This document shows, in pieces, positions 41,945 to 50,339 of a stretch of DNA of 64,000 nucleotides. Source of the stretch: JAHIYG01 sp041306075 (GTDB taxonomy: Archaea > Altiarchaeota > Altiarchaeia > IMC4 > SCGC-AAA252-I15). The translations under genes and the position numbers were made by a program. Under the pieces are notes generated by a model. The model ran no database searches. It had not been told where the DNA came from and worked only from the letters and a program-made list of their open reading frames with translations. The stretch is from contig JBFYKH010000027.1 of NCBI GenBank assembly GCA_041306075.1, positions 29,376-93,375 on the forward strand, read 5' to 3'. The first letter of the stretch is position 1; the number at the start of each line of letters is the position of its first letter.

Positions 41945-42067
41945 TCACTTAGACGCCCCCTCCACAATCTTAATCTCCTCATCCGTTAAACCGTAAAGCT
42001 TGTATACTATCCGGTTTACTTCCGCGTCGGCAGCGTCAATCGGACGTTGAAAACAGCTAGTTTTCAT
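41945..42067 (-). pseudogene. C-terminal remnant resembling type IIG (Eco57I-like) restriction-modification enzymes
   Basis: A 40-codon frame whose ATG overlaps the DUF2075 stop (CATGAAAACTAG). Its product AEVNRIVYKLYGLTDEEIKIVEG matches the well-known tail of Eco57I-type methylase/endonucleases and TaqI-like methylases (D-x-LVYxLYGLTEEEIxIVE). No methylase or nuclease domain precedes it, so it is most likely the 3' scrap of a lost type IIG gene; a small functional ORF coupled to DUF2075 cannot be excluded. Confidence 0.6.
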
Positions 42068-43964
42068 GGGATTGGTCTATTCGCGATTTGAAAAAGTTCT
42101 TTGTGTCGTCGTCTGTAAAGTAGACGTAACAGCCTTTCAAGCCTCTTGATAGCAGGACGCGGTAGATGTTTTGGACGTATGTGTTTGATTTGCCACCGCT
42201 GCGTTTCAATACGGGGTCGCACGATTGTTTGATGTCTCCGACAAGGGAGTCGGTCTGTTGGTCATATTTTAAGTCCGGGCCGATAATCACGCCGATATAG
42301 TCGAATTCGAAGCCTTGCGCAGTATAGATGCAACCCACTTGCTGTATGCCTTCGGGCTTATAGGCCCACTCGTACCAGCGCACATATTTTTTAGGCGGAT
42401 TTGGAACGTCTTCATGGGTCTCCCAGGGCATCTCGAAGTCTCCGATTTTAACGTCTTTGACCAGGTCTCCGTTTGAATCTAGTCCTTTCGACCAAGGCCA
42501 GCAATAGCCGGCCACGATTCTTGCAGTATTGCCTTTAGCCTGGTTTTTCTGGCTTATCGTTTCGTATAGTTCTTTCGGGTCGTCGAATATTCTGAAGTCG
42601 AAGTTGTCCTGTTTTTTGAGTATCCTTTTTTCCGTGGAGTAGCCGAGAATCGACTCCAGCCAGTCAAGGTAGTTGTCCGACCCGTTACATCTGAACTGGG
42701 ATGTCAACTCCTCCTCGACGATGGAACAGCCATGCTTTCTTGCCGCTTCCTTGATTAGGTCGGAACTCCCTACTTCGAGGCATCTGATTGCTTGCTTGTC
42801 GTCAATGAAAAAAACAGACGTCTTTGAGCATCTGACTAGCTGGTCTATCTGGGGCATGTCGGTCCTGTGTTCTTTTGGCGTGAACTGCATATTGCTGCTC
42901 TTTCCAATCCGGTGAGCTTCATCGACAATCAGCACGTCCAATTCGTTCTCGCCTATTTTCGACGGAACGAAGGGGGAGAGGTTAGTGAATAAGACCTTGG
43001 CGTTGCCGCCGATATAGTATTTCACCGCTTCAATCAGCGGCTTGGATTTGGACGAGAAGAAGACGGACTTTTTCCGTTTTGAAGCGGCGATTTCTGCCAG
43101 GATGTGCAACGCTATTATCGTTTTTCCGGTGCCTGGCCCGCCTTTGACTAGTATTACGCTCTTGTGGTTATGCCTTTCGGCCAGCCTAATCTTCGCCAAG
43201 ATGGAGTTTCTTGCGATTATCTGGTCGTTCAGGAGGGTGAAGTCGGAATTGTTTTCGACAATTTTTGATACGTTATCTAGGAGTTTTTTGGAGGGCTTTA
43301 TGGGACTTTTCATGAACCGGTTGAATACCTCGAAGCCCTCCCCCTTGGAAAGCATCGTTTTTAACTTGGTGGCCAGTTCCGTTACGTCGTCGCGAGAGTA
43401 AATCGGGAATTTTTTCAGAACTTCGGAGTATCTGGAGTCGAACAGCCCCTCGCCGATGTGCTTCCGGTAGTTATGGCAGTAGGAGCATCCGAAGAGGTCT
43501 ATTTCCCGTTCCTCGAACACCTCCACGAACCCGATTAGGTAGTTGTGATATCCCTCAACCTGCTGGGAGGGGTGTGGAACTCTCCTTGTCGAGCCTCCGG
43601 TGTAGGTCTCCACGAAATTTCCTTCGATTTCCGTCGCATCGACCTTCTGCCATTGCTTCAGTTCTATGTGCACGACGAAGCCCTTTCCGGATGCGTTTTT
43701 TCCGAAGAGCAGGCAGTCGATGCGCTTGTCATTGTAGGGGATTCTGTATTCGAAGGAGACGTACAGCCCGGAGAGACCGCTTAGCTCCACTATCCCCTTG
43801 ACTTCGCCGGTAGACCTGTCCCAGGAGTTATATTCTGCATCGCCGACGTTCGCCCCTGTGGCACCCTTGAAGTTATCCTTCATTATGTCAGCGATTCTTT
43901 TGGTCAGGACATCATGGAAAAAACGTTCTTGGGGCGCGTCGTATATTACGCTTCTCTGCAACAT
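42057..43964 (-). CDS. DUF2075 / Schlafen-group helicase with N-terminal nuclease-like domain
   Basis: 635 aa from ATG 43964. Residues about 1-200 include IDCLLFGKNASGKGFVVHIELKQWQ (PD-(D/E)XK-like D...E-x-K). From about residue 270 comes a P-loop helicase domain with VILVKGGPGTGKTIIALHIL, LDVLIVDEAHRIGK, VFFIDDKQAI, LTSQFRCNG and C-terminal TAQGFEFDYIGVIIG. This is DUF2075, related to the Schlafen helicase core. It overlaps mazG by a few bases; the DUF2075-MazG pair is a recurrent gene couple in defence-rich regions. Probably an RNA- or DNA-acting defence ATPase. Confidence 0.85.
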   Translation of the reverse strand: MLQRSVIYDAPQERFFHDVLTKRIADIMKDNFKGATGANVGDAEYNSWDRSTGEVKGIVELSGLSGLYVSFEYRIPYNDKRIDCLLFGKNASGKGFVVHIELKQWQKVDATEIEGNFVETYTGGSTRRVPHPSQQVEGYHNYLIGFVEVFEEREIDLFGCSYCHNYRKHIGEGLFDSRYSEVLKKFPIYSRDDVTELATKLKTMLSKGEGFEVFNRFMKSPIKPSKKLLDNVSKIVENNSDFTLLNDQIIARNSILAKIRLAERHNHKSVILVKGGPGTGKTIIALHILAEIAASKRKKSVFFSSKSKPLIEAVKYYIGGNAKVLFTNLSPFVPSKIGENELDVLIVDEAHRIGKSSNMQFTPKEHRTDMPQIDQLVRCSKTSVFFIDDKQAIRCLEVGSSDLIKEAARKHGCSIVEEELTSQFRCNGSDNYLDWLESILGYSTEKRILKKQDNFDFRIFDDPKELYETISQKNQAKGNTARIVAGYCWPWSKGLDSNGDLVKDVKIGDFEMPWETHEDVPNPPKKYVRWYEWAYKPEGIQQVGCIYTAQGFEFDYIGVIIGPDLKYDQQTDSLVGDIKQSCDPVLKRSGGKSNTYVQNIYRVLLSRGLKGCYVYFTDDDTKNFFKSRIDQSHEN

Positions 43965-43966
43965 CT

Positions 43967-44332
43967 TCAAATCTCGGTGTACTTCTTGTTAGACCCCTTG
44001 GATTTGTTAACAGGATATCTTTCCTCATTCTTCTCCATTTTTTTGGACAGTGCGTCTGACAGGTCAAGGTCATACTTTTGGGCCATCCTAAGAATGAAGT
44101 ATAGCACGTCCGCCATTTCTTCGGATATTTCGTCTTTTTTCTTTGGGTCCGCAAACAGGCGTTCCACCTCGTCGTTGGACTTGAACCTGAAGTGTTCGAG
44201 GAGTTCAGCGGCCTCGGTTATCACGCCTATTGCCAGGTCTTTTCCGCCGTGGTATTGGTCCCAGTCACGGGCCTCGCAGAATGCTTTAACCCTTGATTTC
44301 AGTGCGGCTATGGAGGCTTCATCATCGGGCAT
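43967..44332 (-). CDS. MazG-like nucleotide pyrophosphohydrolase
   Basis: 121 aa. GVITEAAELLEHFRF and DEISEEMADVLYFILRMA give the E-x2-E/E-x2-D metal-binding helices of the all-alpha NTP pyrophosphatases (MazG/dCTPase type). These hydrolyse dNTPs or alarmones to monophosphates. Coupled to the DUF2075 gene downstream. In such pairs MazG may drain nucleotides needed by phage, but this is inference. AT-rich composition as in the rest of the island. Confidence 0.9.
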   Translation of the reverse strand: MPDDEASIAALKSRVKAFCEARDWDQYHGGKDLAIGVITEAAELLEHFRFKSNDEVERLFADPKKKDEISEEMADVLYFILRMAQKYDLDLSDALSKKMEKNEERYPVNKSKGSNKKYTEI

Positions 44333-44359
44333 GAGATACTATCAGAGTAACTGTTTAAA

Positions 44360-44569
44360 TCACGCCATCCGGCCGTCGTATTCGCTTTGGATGTTTAGGA
44401 ACAGGATGGAGGTATTCTTCCGCAGTAGCCTGATTTGCCTGAGCCTTTCATCGAATGTAACTAGGACTACGTCGCCTTTCAGGTCAGTGCATGAGTAGTT
44501 GGTTGCCATCGAATACATCCAGTGCCAGAGTTTTCCTTGCCCGCAGAATAGATTCCGGGGGAGGTGCAT
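44360..44569 (-). CDS. Possible small protein before mazG
   Basis: 69 aa from ATG 44569. The product (GDVVLVTFDERLRQIRLLR, NTSILFLNIQSEYDGRMA) looks protein-like rather than random, and it lies 27 nt before mazG on the same strand, but I recognise no family and the N-terminal part is unconvincing. It may be a small antitoxin-like or a truncated gene. Open frame continues upstream into serS. Confidence 0.3.
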   Translation of the reverse strand: MHLPRNLFCGQGKLWHWMYSMATNYSCTDLKGDVVLVTFDERLRQIRLLRKNTSILFLNIQSEYDGRMA

Positions 44570-44660
44570 AAAAAAGAGGTTATTAGAGGCTAGTAGTATG
44601 GGGGACTGCGCTAAGAGTCGTTTTCGTCTTTTAATCGCGTTTTTCCGTATATTCTGTTGT

Positions 44661-45932
44661 ATGTTGGAGTTGTCTTTCGTGCGGGAGCATCCTGAGGCCG
44701 TTGAGGCTGATTTGCGTAAGCGGGGTGATGCTGAGCGGCTGAAGTGGTTCCTTGATTTGGTGGAGAAGGATAGGTTGTGGCGGACGCTGAAGAGGGAGGT
44801 TGACGGCCTCCGCGCGGGCCGCAATACGCTCACGAAACGGATTCAGGAGGCGAAGGGGAAAGGCGAGGACGCTTCTCAGGTGTTGAAGGAGGCTAAGGAG
44901 CTTCCGCAGCGGATTAAGGATAAGGAGGCCGAGATGGAGGCCGCCCGGGAGAAGGTCGACTATTATCTCATGCGGCTGCCGAACGTTTTGCACGAGAGCG
45001 TGCCCGTCGGCAGAAGCGACGCGGACAACGTCGTCGTCAGGGAATGGGGCGCGAAGAAAACGTTCGATTTCGAGTTGAAGCACCACGGCCAGCTGGCGGC
45101 CGACCTCGGGGTCGCGGACTTCGAGCGGGCCGTGAAGATTTCGGGGGCGGGGTTCTACTTCCTGAAGGGGGACCTCGCGCTCATGGATATGGCCCTCCAG
45201 AACCTCGCGGTGTCCATGCTCGTGAAGAAAGGCTACACGCTCGTGGAGCCGCCCCTGATGATGAGGCGGAAGCCTTATGAGGGCGTCACCGACCTCGCCG
45301 ACTTCGAGAACGTCATGTACAGGATACAGGACGACGACATGTACCTCATCGCCACGAGCGAGCACCCGATGGCCGCCATGCACATGGACGAGGTCATGGA
45401 CAAGCTGCCCGTGAAGTACGCGGGCATAAGCGCCTGCTTCAGGAAGGAGATAGGCAAGCACGGCCTCGACGAGCGCGGCCTATTCCGCGTCCACCAGTTC
45501 AACAAGATTGAACAGTTCGTATTCTGCAAGCCTGAGGAGAGTTGGACGTATCATGAGGAGCTGATAGCCAACGCCGAGGAGCTGGTGAAGGCCCTGGGGA
45601 TACCGTACCGTGTCGTGGACGTCTGCACCGGAGACATCGGCACCGTCGCCGCGAAGAAGTACGACCTGGAGGGGTGGAGCCCCAGGGAGGGGAAGCACAT
45701 AGAGCTCATGAGCTGCTCCAACTGCACGGCTTATCAGGCCGCGAGGCTGAACATCAGGTACAGGGACGGCGGCGGGAACAGGCTCGTCCACACCCTCAAC
45801 AGCACCATGGTCGCGACGTCCAGGATGCTGAGGCTGATACTAGAAAACTACCAGAGGAAGGAAGGCACAGTCGAGGTGCCGGATGCCCTGAGACAGTACA
45901 TGGGCAAGAAGGAGATACTGGCGTGCAAGTGA
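44661..45932 (+). CDS. serS: Seryl-tRNA synthetase
   Basis: 423 aa from ATG 44661 (a CGTATATTC box about 15-22 nt upstream; open frame extends to 44499). N-terminal coiled-coil tRNA-binding arm (LVEKDRLWRTLKREVDGLRAGRNTLTKRIQE). Class II core: motif 1 region VEPPLMMRRKPYEGV, TSEHPMAAMHMDEV, motif 2 CFRKEIGKHGLDERGLFRVHQFNKIEQF and motif 3 LNSTMVATSRMLRLILENYQ. This is the common SerRS rather than the methanogen-type. It is followed by a methyltransferase-like gene overlapping by 10 nt. Confidence 0.96.
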   Translation: MLELSFVREHPEAVEADLRKRGDAERLKWFLDLVEKDRLWRTLKREVDGLRAGRNTLTKRIQEAKGKGEDASQVLKEAKELPQRIKDKEAEMEAAREKVDYYLMRLPNVLHESVPVGRSDADNVVVREWGAKKTFDFELKHHGQLAADLGVADFERAVKISGAGFYFLKGDLALMDMALQNLAVSMLVKKGYTLVEPPLMMRRKPYEGVTDLADFENVMYRIQDDDMYLIATSEHPMAAMHMDEVMDKLPVKYAGISACFRKEIGKHGLDERGLFRVHQFNKIEQFVFCKPEESWTYHEELIANAEELVKALGIPYRVVDVCTGDIGTVAAKKYDLEGWSPREGKHIELMSCSNCTAYQAARLNIRYRDGGGNRLVHTLNSTMVATSRMLRLILENYQRKEGTVEVPDALRQYMGKKEILACK

Positions 45933-46732
45933 CCCGACGCGTTGGAGGCGGCGAGCTCTCGGGGATACCCCCAAAGGAGGCTCCGCCCCCAAACCTCGTA
46001 ATCCTGAGGACTTTCGAGGAGGCGGAGCCGCTGACGCCGCTCGGATTCGACCTCGGGCACACTGTCGTCGACGACGGGAAAGGCACGGTGACCTACCTGC
46101 CGAACAGGCCCCAGTTGAAAGCAGGTTACAGCTTCAAGGCCTTAATGAACGCCCTGTTCCCGGAGCGCGGCCTCAGGGGCTTGGACCTGCGGGCAGGCAA
46201 CGGGTGGTTCATAGACGACGTCCACGGGCTCCTGGGGGCGGACCATATAATGATGGGCGGCACTGAAATCGAGGGGAGCCCCTGGCTTATGAACGCGAAG
46301 AGGAGGGGGGCGATAGAAGCCCCAGACTTCCAGCGGGAGGGCAGGCCGCTCACGGACTCGGAGGCGCTCGCGAAGTACGGGGAGAAGTCGATGGACTTCG
46401 TGTCGGCCAACGCACCCTACGGCGGAGACGACTACTCGGTAATCGGTTATGCAGACAAACTCGTCAAGGACGACGGGGTCATCTACTTCTCGAGCGGGAA
46501 AATCTACAACCTGAGGGTGAGCGCCAGGCTCCTCGGGAAAGGCTACTACGTGATGCTGGTCCCGTTCACGGAGCTCACGGAGCGGCCGAGGCAGAGCGGC
46601 GACGACAGCTGCGACACAGCCGTGATGGCGAGCAGGACCCCTAAGAGGGGGTTCGCCTACATGGCGGAGACAAGCCTCCACCATGTCGGGGACCAGGCGC
46701 TCAGGAGGAGGCTCCTGGAGACTTGGCGGTGA
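45923..46732 (+). CDS. SAM-methyltransferase-fold protein, unknown substrate
   Basis: 269 aa from GTG 45923 (GTG 45929 possible), overlapping the serS stop. Motif I-like GLDLRAGNGWFIDD, acidic strand-2 GTEIEGSPW, motif IV-like DFVSANAPYGGDD and a post-motif strand VKDDGVIYFSSGK are arranged as in class I methyltransferases. The N-P-P-Y-type motif has become NAPYGG, so activity is uncertain. A final segment (RPRQSGDDSCDTAVMASRTPKRG) is rich in Arg. I do not recognise the family. Its 3' end overlaps the convergent PAP2 gene by 32 nt. Confidence 0.6.
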   Translation: MQVTRRVGGGELSGIPPKEAPPPNLVILRTFEEAEPLTPLGFDLGHTVVDDGKGTVTYLPNRPQLKAGYSFKALMNALFPERGLRGLDLRAGNGWFIDDVHGLLGADHIMMGGTEIEGSPWLMNAKRRGAIEAPDFQREGRPLTDSEALAKYGEKSMDFVSANAPYGGDDYSVIGYADKLVKDDGVIYFSSGKIYNLRVSARLLGKGYYVMLVPFTELTERPRQSGDDSCDTAVMASRTPKRGFAYMAETSLHHVGDQALRRRLLETWR

Positions 46733-47279
46733 ACGCCCTGTACGCGGCCTTCGCGAACACGTAGCCGACGATTGTCCCCGCGAGGACGTCGCTCAGGTAA
46801 TGGTGGACGAGGAGGAGCCTCGAGAGTGCGATGGGGAATGCGAGGACGAACGCCAAGGCCGGCTGCATGCCCGCGAGCATGAAGGTGGTCGCGAGCGCGA
46901 CAGAGCTTCCCGTATGGCCGGAGTAGAAGCTCGACAGCCCCCACGAATGCTGGACCATGCTTAACAGGTTGTCGCCTGTCGGCATCGCCTCCGGCGGCCG
47001 CGGACGGGGAGCAAGCTCGGTGAAGGCGAACTGGAGGAGGAAGACGAGGGCTACTGAGGCCAGGAGCGAGGCCGCTGCCCTCCTGTTCCTGATGTAAAGT
47101 ATGACTGTGCCGAGGACCATGTAGGCGACGTAGTACTGGTATGAGAGGAAGAGTGATATGCCGTGCGGCGTCCTCTGGCTCAGCGTCCGGGCGAGATGGT
47201 AGTCGAAGCCCGTGAGGTACGAGAGCGCGGCAAGAAACGCCAGGGCCGCCAGGAACGCCTTCTCCTTCAGTGTGAACAT
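46701..47279 (-). CDS. PAP2-superfamily membrane phosphatase
   Basis: 192 aa, about six helices. The three phosphatase motifs are ELAPRPRPPE (K-x6-R-P equivalent), FYSGHTGSS (P-S-G-H equivalent with Tyr for Pro) and SRLLLVHHYLSDVLAG (S-R-x5-H-x3-D). Probably removes phosphate from a polyprenyl or lipid phosphate on the outer face, recycling the carrier used by the glycosyltransferases. Three nt separate it from the GT-B gene upstream, so they form an operon. Confidence 0.92.
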   Translation of the reverse strand: MFTLKEKAFLAALAFLAALSYLTGFDYHLARTLSQRTPHGISLFLSYQYYVAYMVLGTVILYIRNRRAAASLLASVALVFLLQFAFTELAPRPRPPEAMPTGDNLLSMVQHSWGLSSFYSGHTGSSVALATTFMLAGMQPALAFVLAFPIALSRLLLVHHYLSDVLAGTIVGYVFAKAAYRAFTAKSPGASS

Positions 47280-47282
47280 GGT

Positions 47283-48410
47283 TTACCCCGCGTCGGCTTC
47301 CAGGAGCCTCCTGATTTCAGCGGGCCCGTCAAGCTCCGCCGACAGCCTCCGAAGCCGCGCCGCATTCCCCGCGTACGAGCGGTCCCCGAGCACCTGGCGG
47401 ACGCATTCGAGGATGACCTTCGGGGGCGTGTGGTGGCTGAGCCTGAGGCCGAGGCGGTCCTCGCCGAGGACGGTCGTGTTGTTCTCCTGCTCGCTGTGGA
47501 GCATGTCCGGTATCGACAGCATCGGCTTGCCGAAGGACAGCGACTCCATGATGGTGCTGTGGCCGCCCGGCGCCACAACGAGGTCCGAGCCCTTGATGTA
47601 GGGAAACGGGTCCCTGATGAACGGGAGTATCTCCGCGTTCGACGGGAGACGGCCGTACTTCTTCGCGTCCACGCTCGGCCCCGAGACCAGCGTGTAGCGG
47701 ACGCTTTTGTCCAGGCCCGCGGCCTCGAGGATGCCGTTGAATATCCGCTCCCGGTAGCCGAAGCCGCCTATCATGGACAGGACATGCGGCCTGCCCTGCC
47801 TCCTTGCCTTCACCTCCCCGTACCTTTTCCTGACTAGGGGCCCGCTGTAGAAGACCTTCCCCGCCATGTCCTCGGTGAATGCGAGATTCCGCCGGCATAC
47901 CGTGTATGGGGGCGGATAGTCGGGTATGATGACCCGGTCTACGTGCTCGAACACGCTCGTGTAGAAGCCCTTCGCGAGGCCGCCGATTATCTCGAGCGGT
48001 ATCCCCCGGTCCTTGAAGAACTCCTCCATCCGCGTCTGGTTGACTATGACGTTCACAGGCAGCCTCCTCGCCTTCGCGGCGAGTATGCCGAGGTAGTAGC
48101 TGTCCGAGACGACGACGTCAGGATTAACCTCGTCCACGAGCTTCAGCACCCGCGGCCCCCCGAGGAGCTGGGCGCCCTTCAGCGTCGCCTCCACCGACCC
48201 CCTCATGCTCAGGCTCCCGCCCTTCCCGACGAGCCGTATCTCGGAGGGTATTTCGCGGACGGGATGGCCGCTCTTCTCCACGAGCTCCTTGGAGTACCCG
48301 TAGGCGCCGAACACAACCTCATGCCCGCCTGAGATTAGCTCGCGGCCGAGGGAGAGGCAGCGGCCGGTGTGGCCGAGGCCTTCGCCGCACATGAAGATGA
48401 GCGCTTTCAC
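47283..48410 (-). CDS. GT-B (MurG/GT28-like) glycosyltransferase
   Basis: 375 aa. N-terminal Rossmann half starts FMCGEGLGHTGRCLSLGRELISGGHEV (Gly-rich acceptor loop) with DVVVSDSYYLGILAAK. The C-terminal half has VLSMIGGFGYRE and the nucleotide-sugar motif VVAPGGHSTIMESLSFGKPMLSIP. This layout fits UDP-sugar transferases acting on a lipid-linked acceptor at the membrane inner face. Sugar unknown. The order GT-B then PAP2 suggests a surface glycan or glycolipid pathway related to the dolichyl-phosphate transferase at the left edge. Confidence 0.9.
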   Translation of the reverse strand: MKALIFMCGEGLGHTGRCLSLGRELISGGHEVVFGAYGYSKELVEKSGHPVREIPSEIRLVGKGGSLSMRGSVEATLKGAQLLGGPRVLKLVDEVNPDVVVSDSYYLGILAAKARRLPVNVIVNQTRMEEFFKDRGIPLEIIGGLAKGFYTSVFEHVDRVIIPDYPPPYTVCRRNLAFTEDMAGKVFYSGPLVRKRYGEVKARRQGRPHVLSMIGGFGYRERIFNGILEAAGLDKSVRYTLVSGPSVDAKKYGRLPSNAEILPFIRDPFPYIKGSDLVVAPGGHSTIMESLSFGKPMLSIPDMLHSEQENNTTVLGEDRLGLRLSHHTPPKVILECVRQVLGDRSYAGNAARLRRLSAELDGPAEIRRLLEADAG

Positions 48411-48445
48411 GGGTAGTAAATTGGTCCCGGGCGTATTTAACCGGG

Positions 48446-49027
48446 CTACCTCAGGGGCTCGGGCAGCGGCAGCTCCCGCCTAGCAGCCTTCACCCGGTCG
48501 CTGGATATCCAGTCCACGCAACGGTCGCGGAGAACGGAGTCGGCTATGTCGGCGCATATCCTCCCGTCCCGGTCAGCCACGGCGAAGCAGAAGTCCCTCG
48601 GGCCCTCCTTGAGGACGCCGTTGCAGAGGAGCCTGTCCCTCCAGGCCATCGCCGTCTTCGAGACGCACATGTAGGCGTCGTCCCGGACTGTCATGTTCCA
48701 GCAGAATGCCGTGTCCTTCGTCTTCAGGGCGCCGTTCAGCAGGCATTCGCCCGCCAAATCCTTGTCGGCGATTTTCAGGCAGAGGGCGACGTCGTATTCC
48801 CCGAACCCGATGCGGCACCTGTACTCGACCTCAGGCTCCTCGATCTTGTCGCAGTAGGACTTGTCGGAGCACGCCACGGAGGCGTTGAGGAGGCAGAGGG
48901 AGCGCGCATGCGGGGTTGCCGCATCCAGGCAGGCCTGGACGCCGGGGCACTGGCTCGCCGGGTTGCCGGATGACAGGCATCCTAGGGTTGCGAGCGCCAC
49001 GCACAGCATCGCAGCATGCCGCATCAT
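48446..49027 (-). CDS. Cysteine-rich lipoprotein
   Basis: 193 aa from ATG 49027. Signal peptide with lipobox ATLGC (Cys about residue 17). The mature part has some twenty Cys spaced in a loose repeat (CLLNASVACSDKSYCDKI, YRCRIGFGEYDVALC, GECLLN, FCWNMTV, YMCVSKTA, LLCNGVL, DFCFAVAD, RICADI). These give repeated C-x11-14-C units that probably form disulfide-stapled helical hairpins outside the cell. No known family recognised. ATGA-coupled to the OsmC gene upstream, which may link it to oxidative stress. Confidence 0.8.
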   Translation of the reverse strand: MMRHAAMLCVALATLGCLSSGNPASQCPGVQACLDAATPHARSLCLLNASVACSDKSYCDKIEEPEVEYRCRIGFGEYDVALCLKIADKDLAGECLLNGALKTKDTAFCWNMTVRDDAYMCVSKTAMAWRDRLLCNGVLKEGPRDFCFAVADRDGRICADIADSVLRDRCVDWISSDRVKAARRELPLPEPLR

Positions 49028-49407
49028 ACGGCCTTGACCTCGAATTCGGGCGTGTCCTCCATCGCCTTCTTCACCGCGCACGACTCCGCCGCCTTCACGA
49101 CTGCGTCGCGGTACTCCCGGGGGAAGCCCTCCGGGAGGGCGATTGATATGACGACCTTCCCCAGCTTCTTCGCCTCCCCCGGCTCGGAGTCGAGCGTGAC
49201 CTTGAGCCCGGCGGTGCCTATCCCCCGCCCCCGGCAGAACCTGAGGACATAGTAGCCGGCGCACGCCGCAAGCGACGCGAGGAACAGCTCGTACGGGCTC
49301 GGCGCTCGGTCCCTGCCCCCGGCCTCCAGAGGCTGGTCGGTGGCGACAGTGTGGCCGCGGACGCTCACGTCGACTCCTAGGCCTCCAGGGAACGTGACCT
49401 CCATCAT
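49024..49407 (-). CDS. OsmC/Ohr-family protein
   Basis: 127 aa. APSPYELFLASLAACAGYYVLRFCRGRG and AAESCAVKKAMEDTPE place the two active Cys of OsmC-type peroxiredoxin-like enzymes (AACAG and ESCAV), which reduce organic hydroperoxides through a helix-bound Cys pair. Length is at the short end for the family. The upstream gene of a pair with the Cys-rich lipoprotein. Confidence 0.92.
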   Translation of the reverse strand: MMEVTFPGGLGVDVSVRGHTVATDQPLEAGGRDRAPSPYELFLASLAACAGYYVLRFCRGRGIGTAGLKVTLDSEPGEAKKLGKVVISIALPEGFPREYRDAVVKAAESCAVKKAMEDTPEFEVKAV

Positions 49408-49462
49408 CGGCTAATGTATCCGAAACGGAAGATTAAAATACGCGGGGGCCGAATATTTCCAC

Positions 49463-49714
49463 ATGGCGAAGGTGCATTTCGAGACAGCGGGAGAGCGCAA
49501 GAGGAAGAGGATGGAGGCCGAGGAGGCTCAGGCCAGGAGGGCTGCGGCCCGGCCGAAGGCGGATTACGACGTCGGCTCGACGAGTCACGGGCTCATAAAG
49601 AGGCTTGGGAGGATGGAGGAGCTTGAGCGCGACGGCACGATAGCAGAGAGCAGGAAGACGAAGCGTGACATCTGGGCTAAGCTCGCCGAGGCGTCGAAGA
49701 GGAAGGGGAGGTAG
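49463..49714 (+). CDS. Small basic protein, unknown
   Basis: 83 aa, strongly basic and alpha-helical in appearance (ERKRKRMEAEEAQARRAAARPKA; the second half SHGLIKRLGRMEELERDGTIAESRKTKRDIWAKL). It resembles small archaeal nucleic-acid-associated proteins, but I recognise no family. The start ATG 49463 sits 55 nt from the divergent OsmC start. The next gene begins 18 nt later. Confidence 0.7.
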   Translation: MAKVHFETAGERKRKRMEAEEAQARRAAARPKADYDVGSTSHGLIKRLGRMEELERDGTIAESRKTKRDIWAKLAEASKRKGR

Positions 49715-49732
49715 CGCGGGCTGCCCGGGAAA

Positions 49733-50260
49733 ATGAGGCTCGCGGGTCTCGTGCTTCTCGTATTGTTTCTGTCCGGGTGCGTCGGCGGCGCCGTCGCGAA
49801 GACGAGGACGGCGGACGGAGTGGAGATTGTCGGGAAGGGAGAGTTCGTTCAGGCGACGGAGAACTCCCTGAACCTGCTTATGGAATCTACGGAGTATCCG
49901 ACTATCGTAGGCAGCATAGGCAGGATAAGGGAGGCGGACAGGAGCGGCATGGACGTTTACGGGGATGTCCCGACTTTCGATGTGGCCTACAGGAGCTGGA
50001 ACCACTCGTCCCTCTGGTATGCCGGGATAATAGCGCATGACAGCTGCCATTCCAGGCTGTATTTCGCTGCGAAGGCCGGGGGGTCCGCGGAGCCGCCGGC
50101 GGACGCCTGGACAGGCAAGCGTGCGGAACAGACGTGCCTGGAGTATCAGATTAGAGTCCTGTCCGAGCTGGATGCAGATGAGGGTACGTTAGAGTATCTT
50201 CGGCAGTTGAGGGTTAATCCGACTTACCAGGACGTTGATTATGGTAGTCGGGACTGGTGA
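49733..50260 (+). CDS. Lipoprotein with HDxxH metal-site-like motif
   Basis: 175 aa. Signal peptide MRLAGLVLLVLFLSGCVGG with lipobox LSGC (Cys about 16). Mature domain contains WYAGIIAHDSCHSRLYFAAK and, about 35 residues on, EQTCLEYQIRVL. The H-x3-H plus downstream E/C pattern is like small putative metallopeptidase-like proteins with a zinc site (HExxH-related), but the catalytic Glu is Asp here. Anchored on the cell surface; substrate unknown. Confidence 0.7.
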   Translation: MRLAGLVLLVLFLSGCVGGAVAKTRTADGVEIVGKGEFVQATENSLNLLMESTEYPTIVGSIGRIREADRSGMDVYGDVPTFDVAYRSWNHSSLWYAGIIAHDSCHSRLYFAAKAGGSAEPPADAWTGKRAEQTCLEYQIRVLSELDADEGTLEYLRQLRVNPTYQDVDYGSRDW

Positions 50261-50282
50261 ATAGAGGGGTATTGCATTTAAG

Positions 50283-50339
50283 TTAGTAGATGTGTAAATA
50301 TATTTGATATATACATCTACGTATTTAGATAACTACTAA
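50283..50339. terminator. AT-rich nested inverted repeat between convergent genes
   Basis: TTAGTAG (50283) pairs with CTACTAA (50333), and nested GTAGATGT (50286) pairs with ACATCTAC (50313). The hairpin sits exactly between the convergent genes ending at 50260 and 50336 and is strikingly AT-rich in a GC-rich chromosome. A bidirectional terminator is the simplest reading. Confidence 0.45.
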
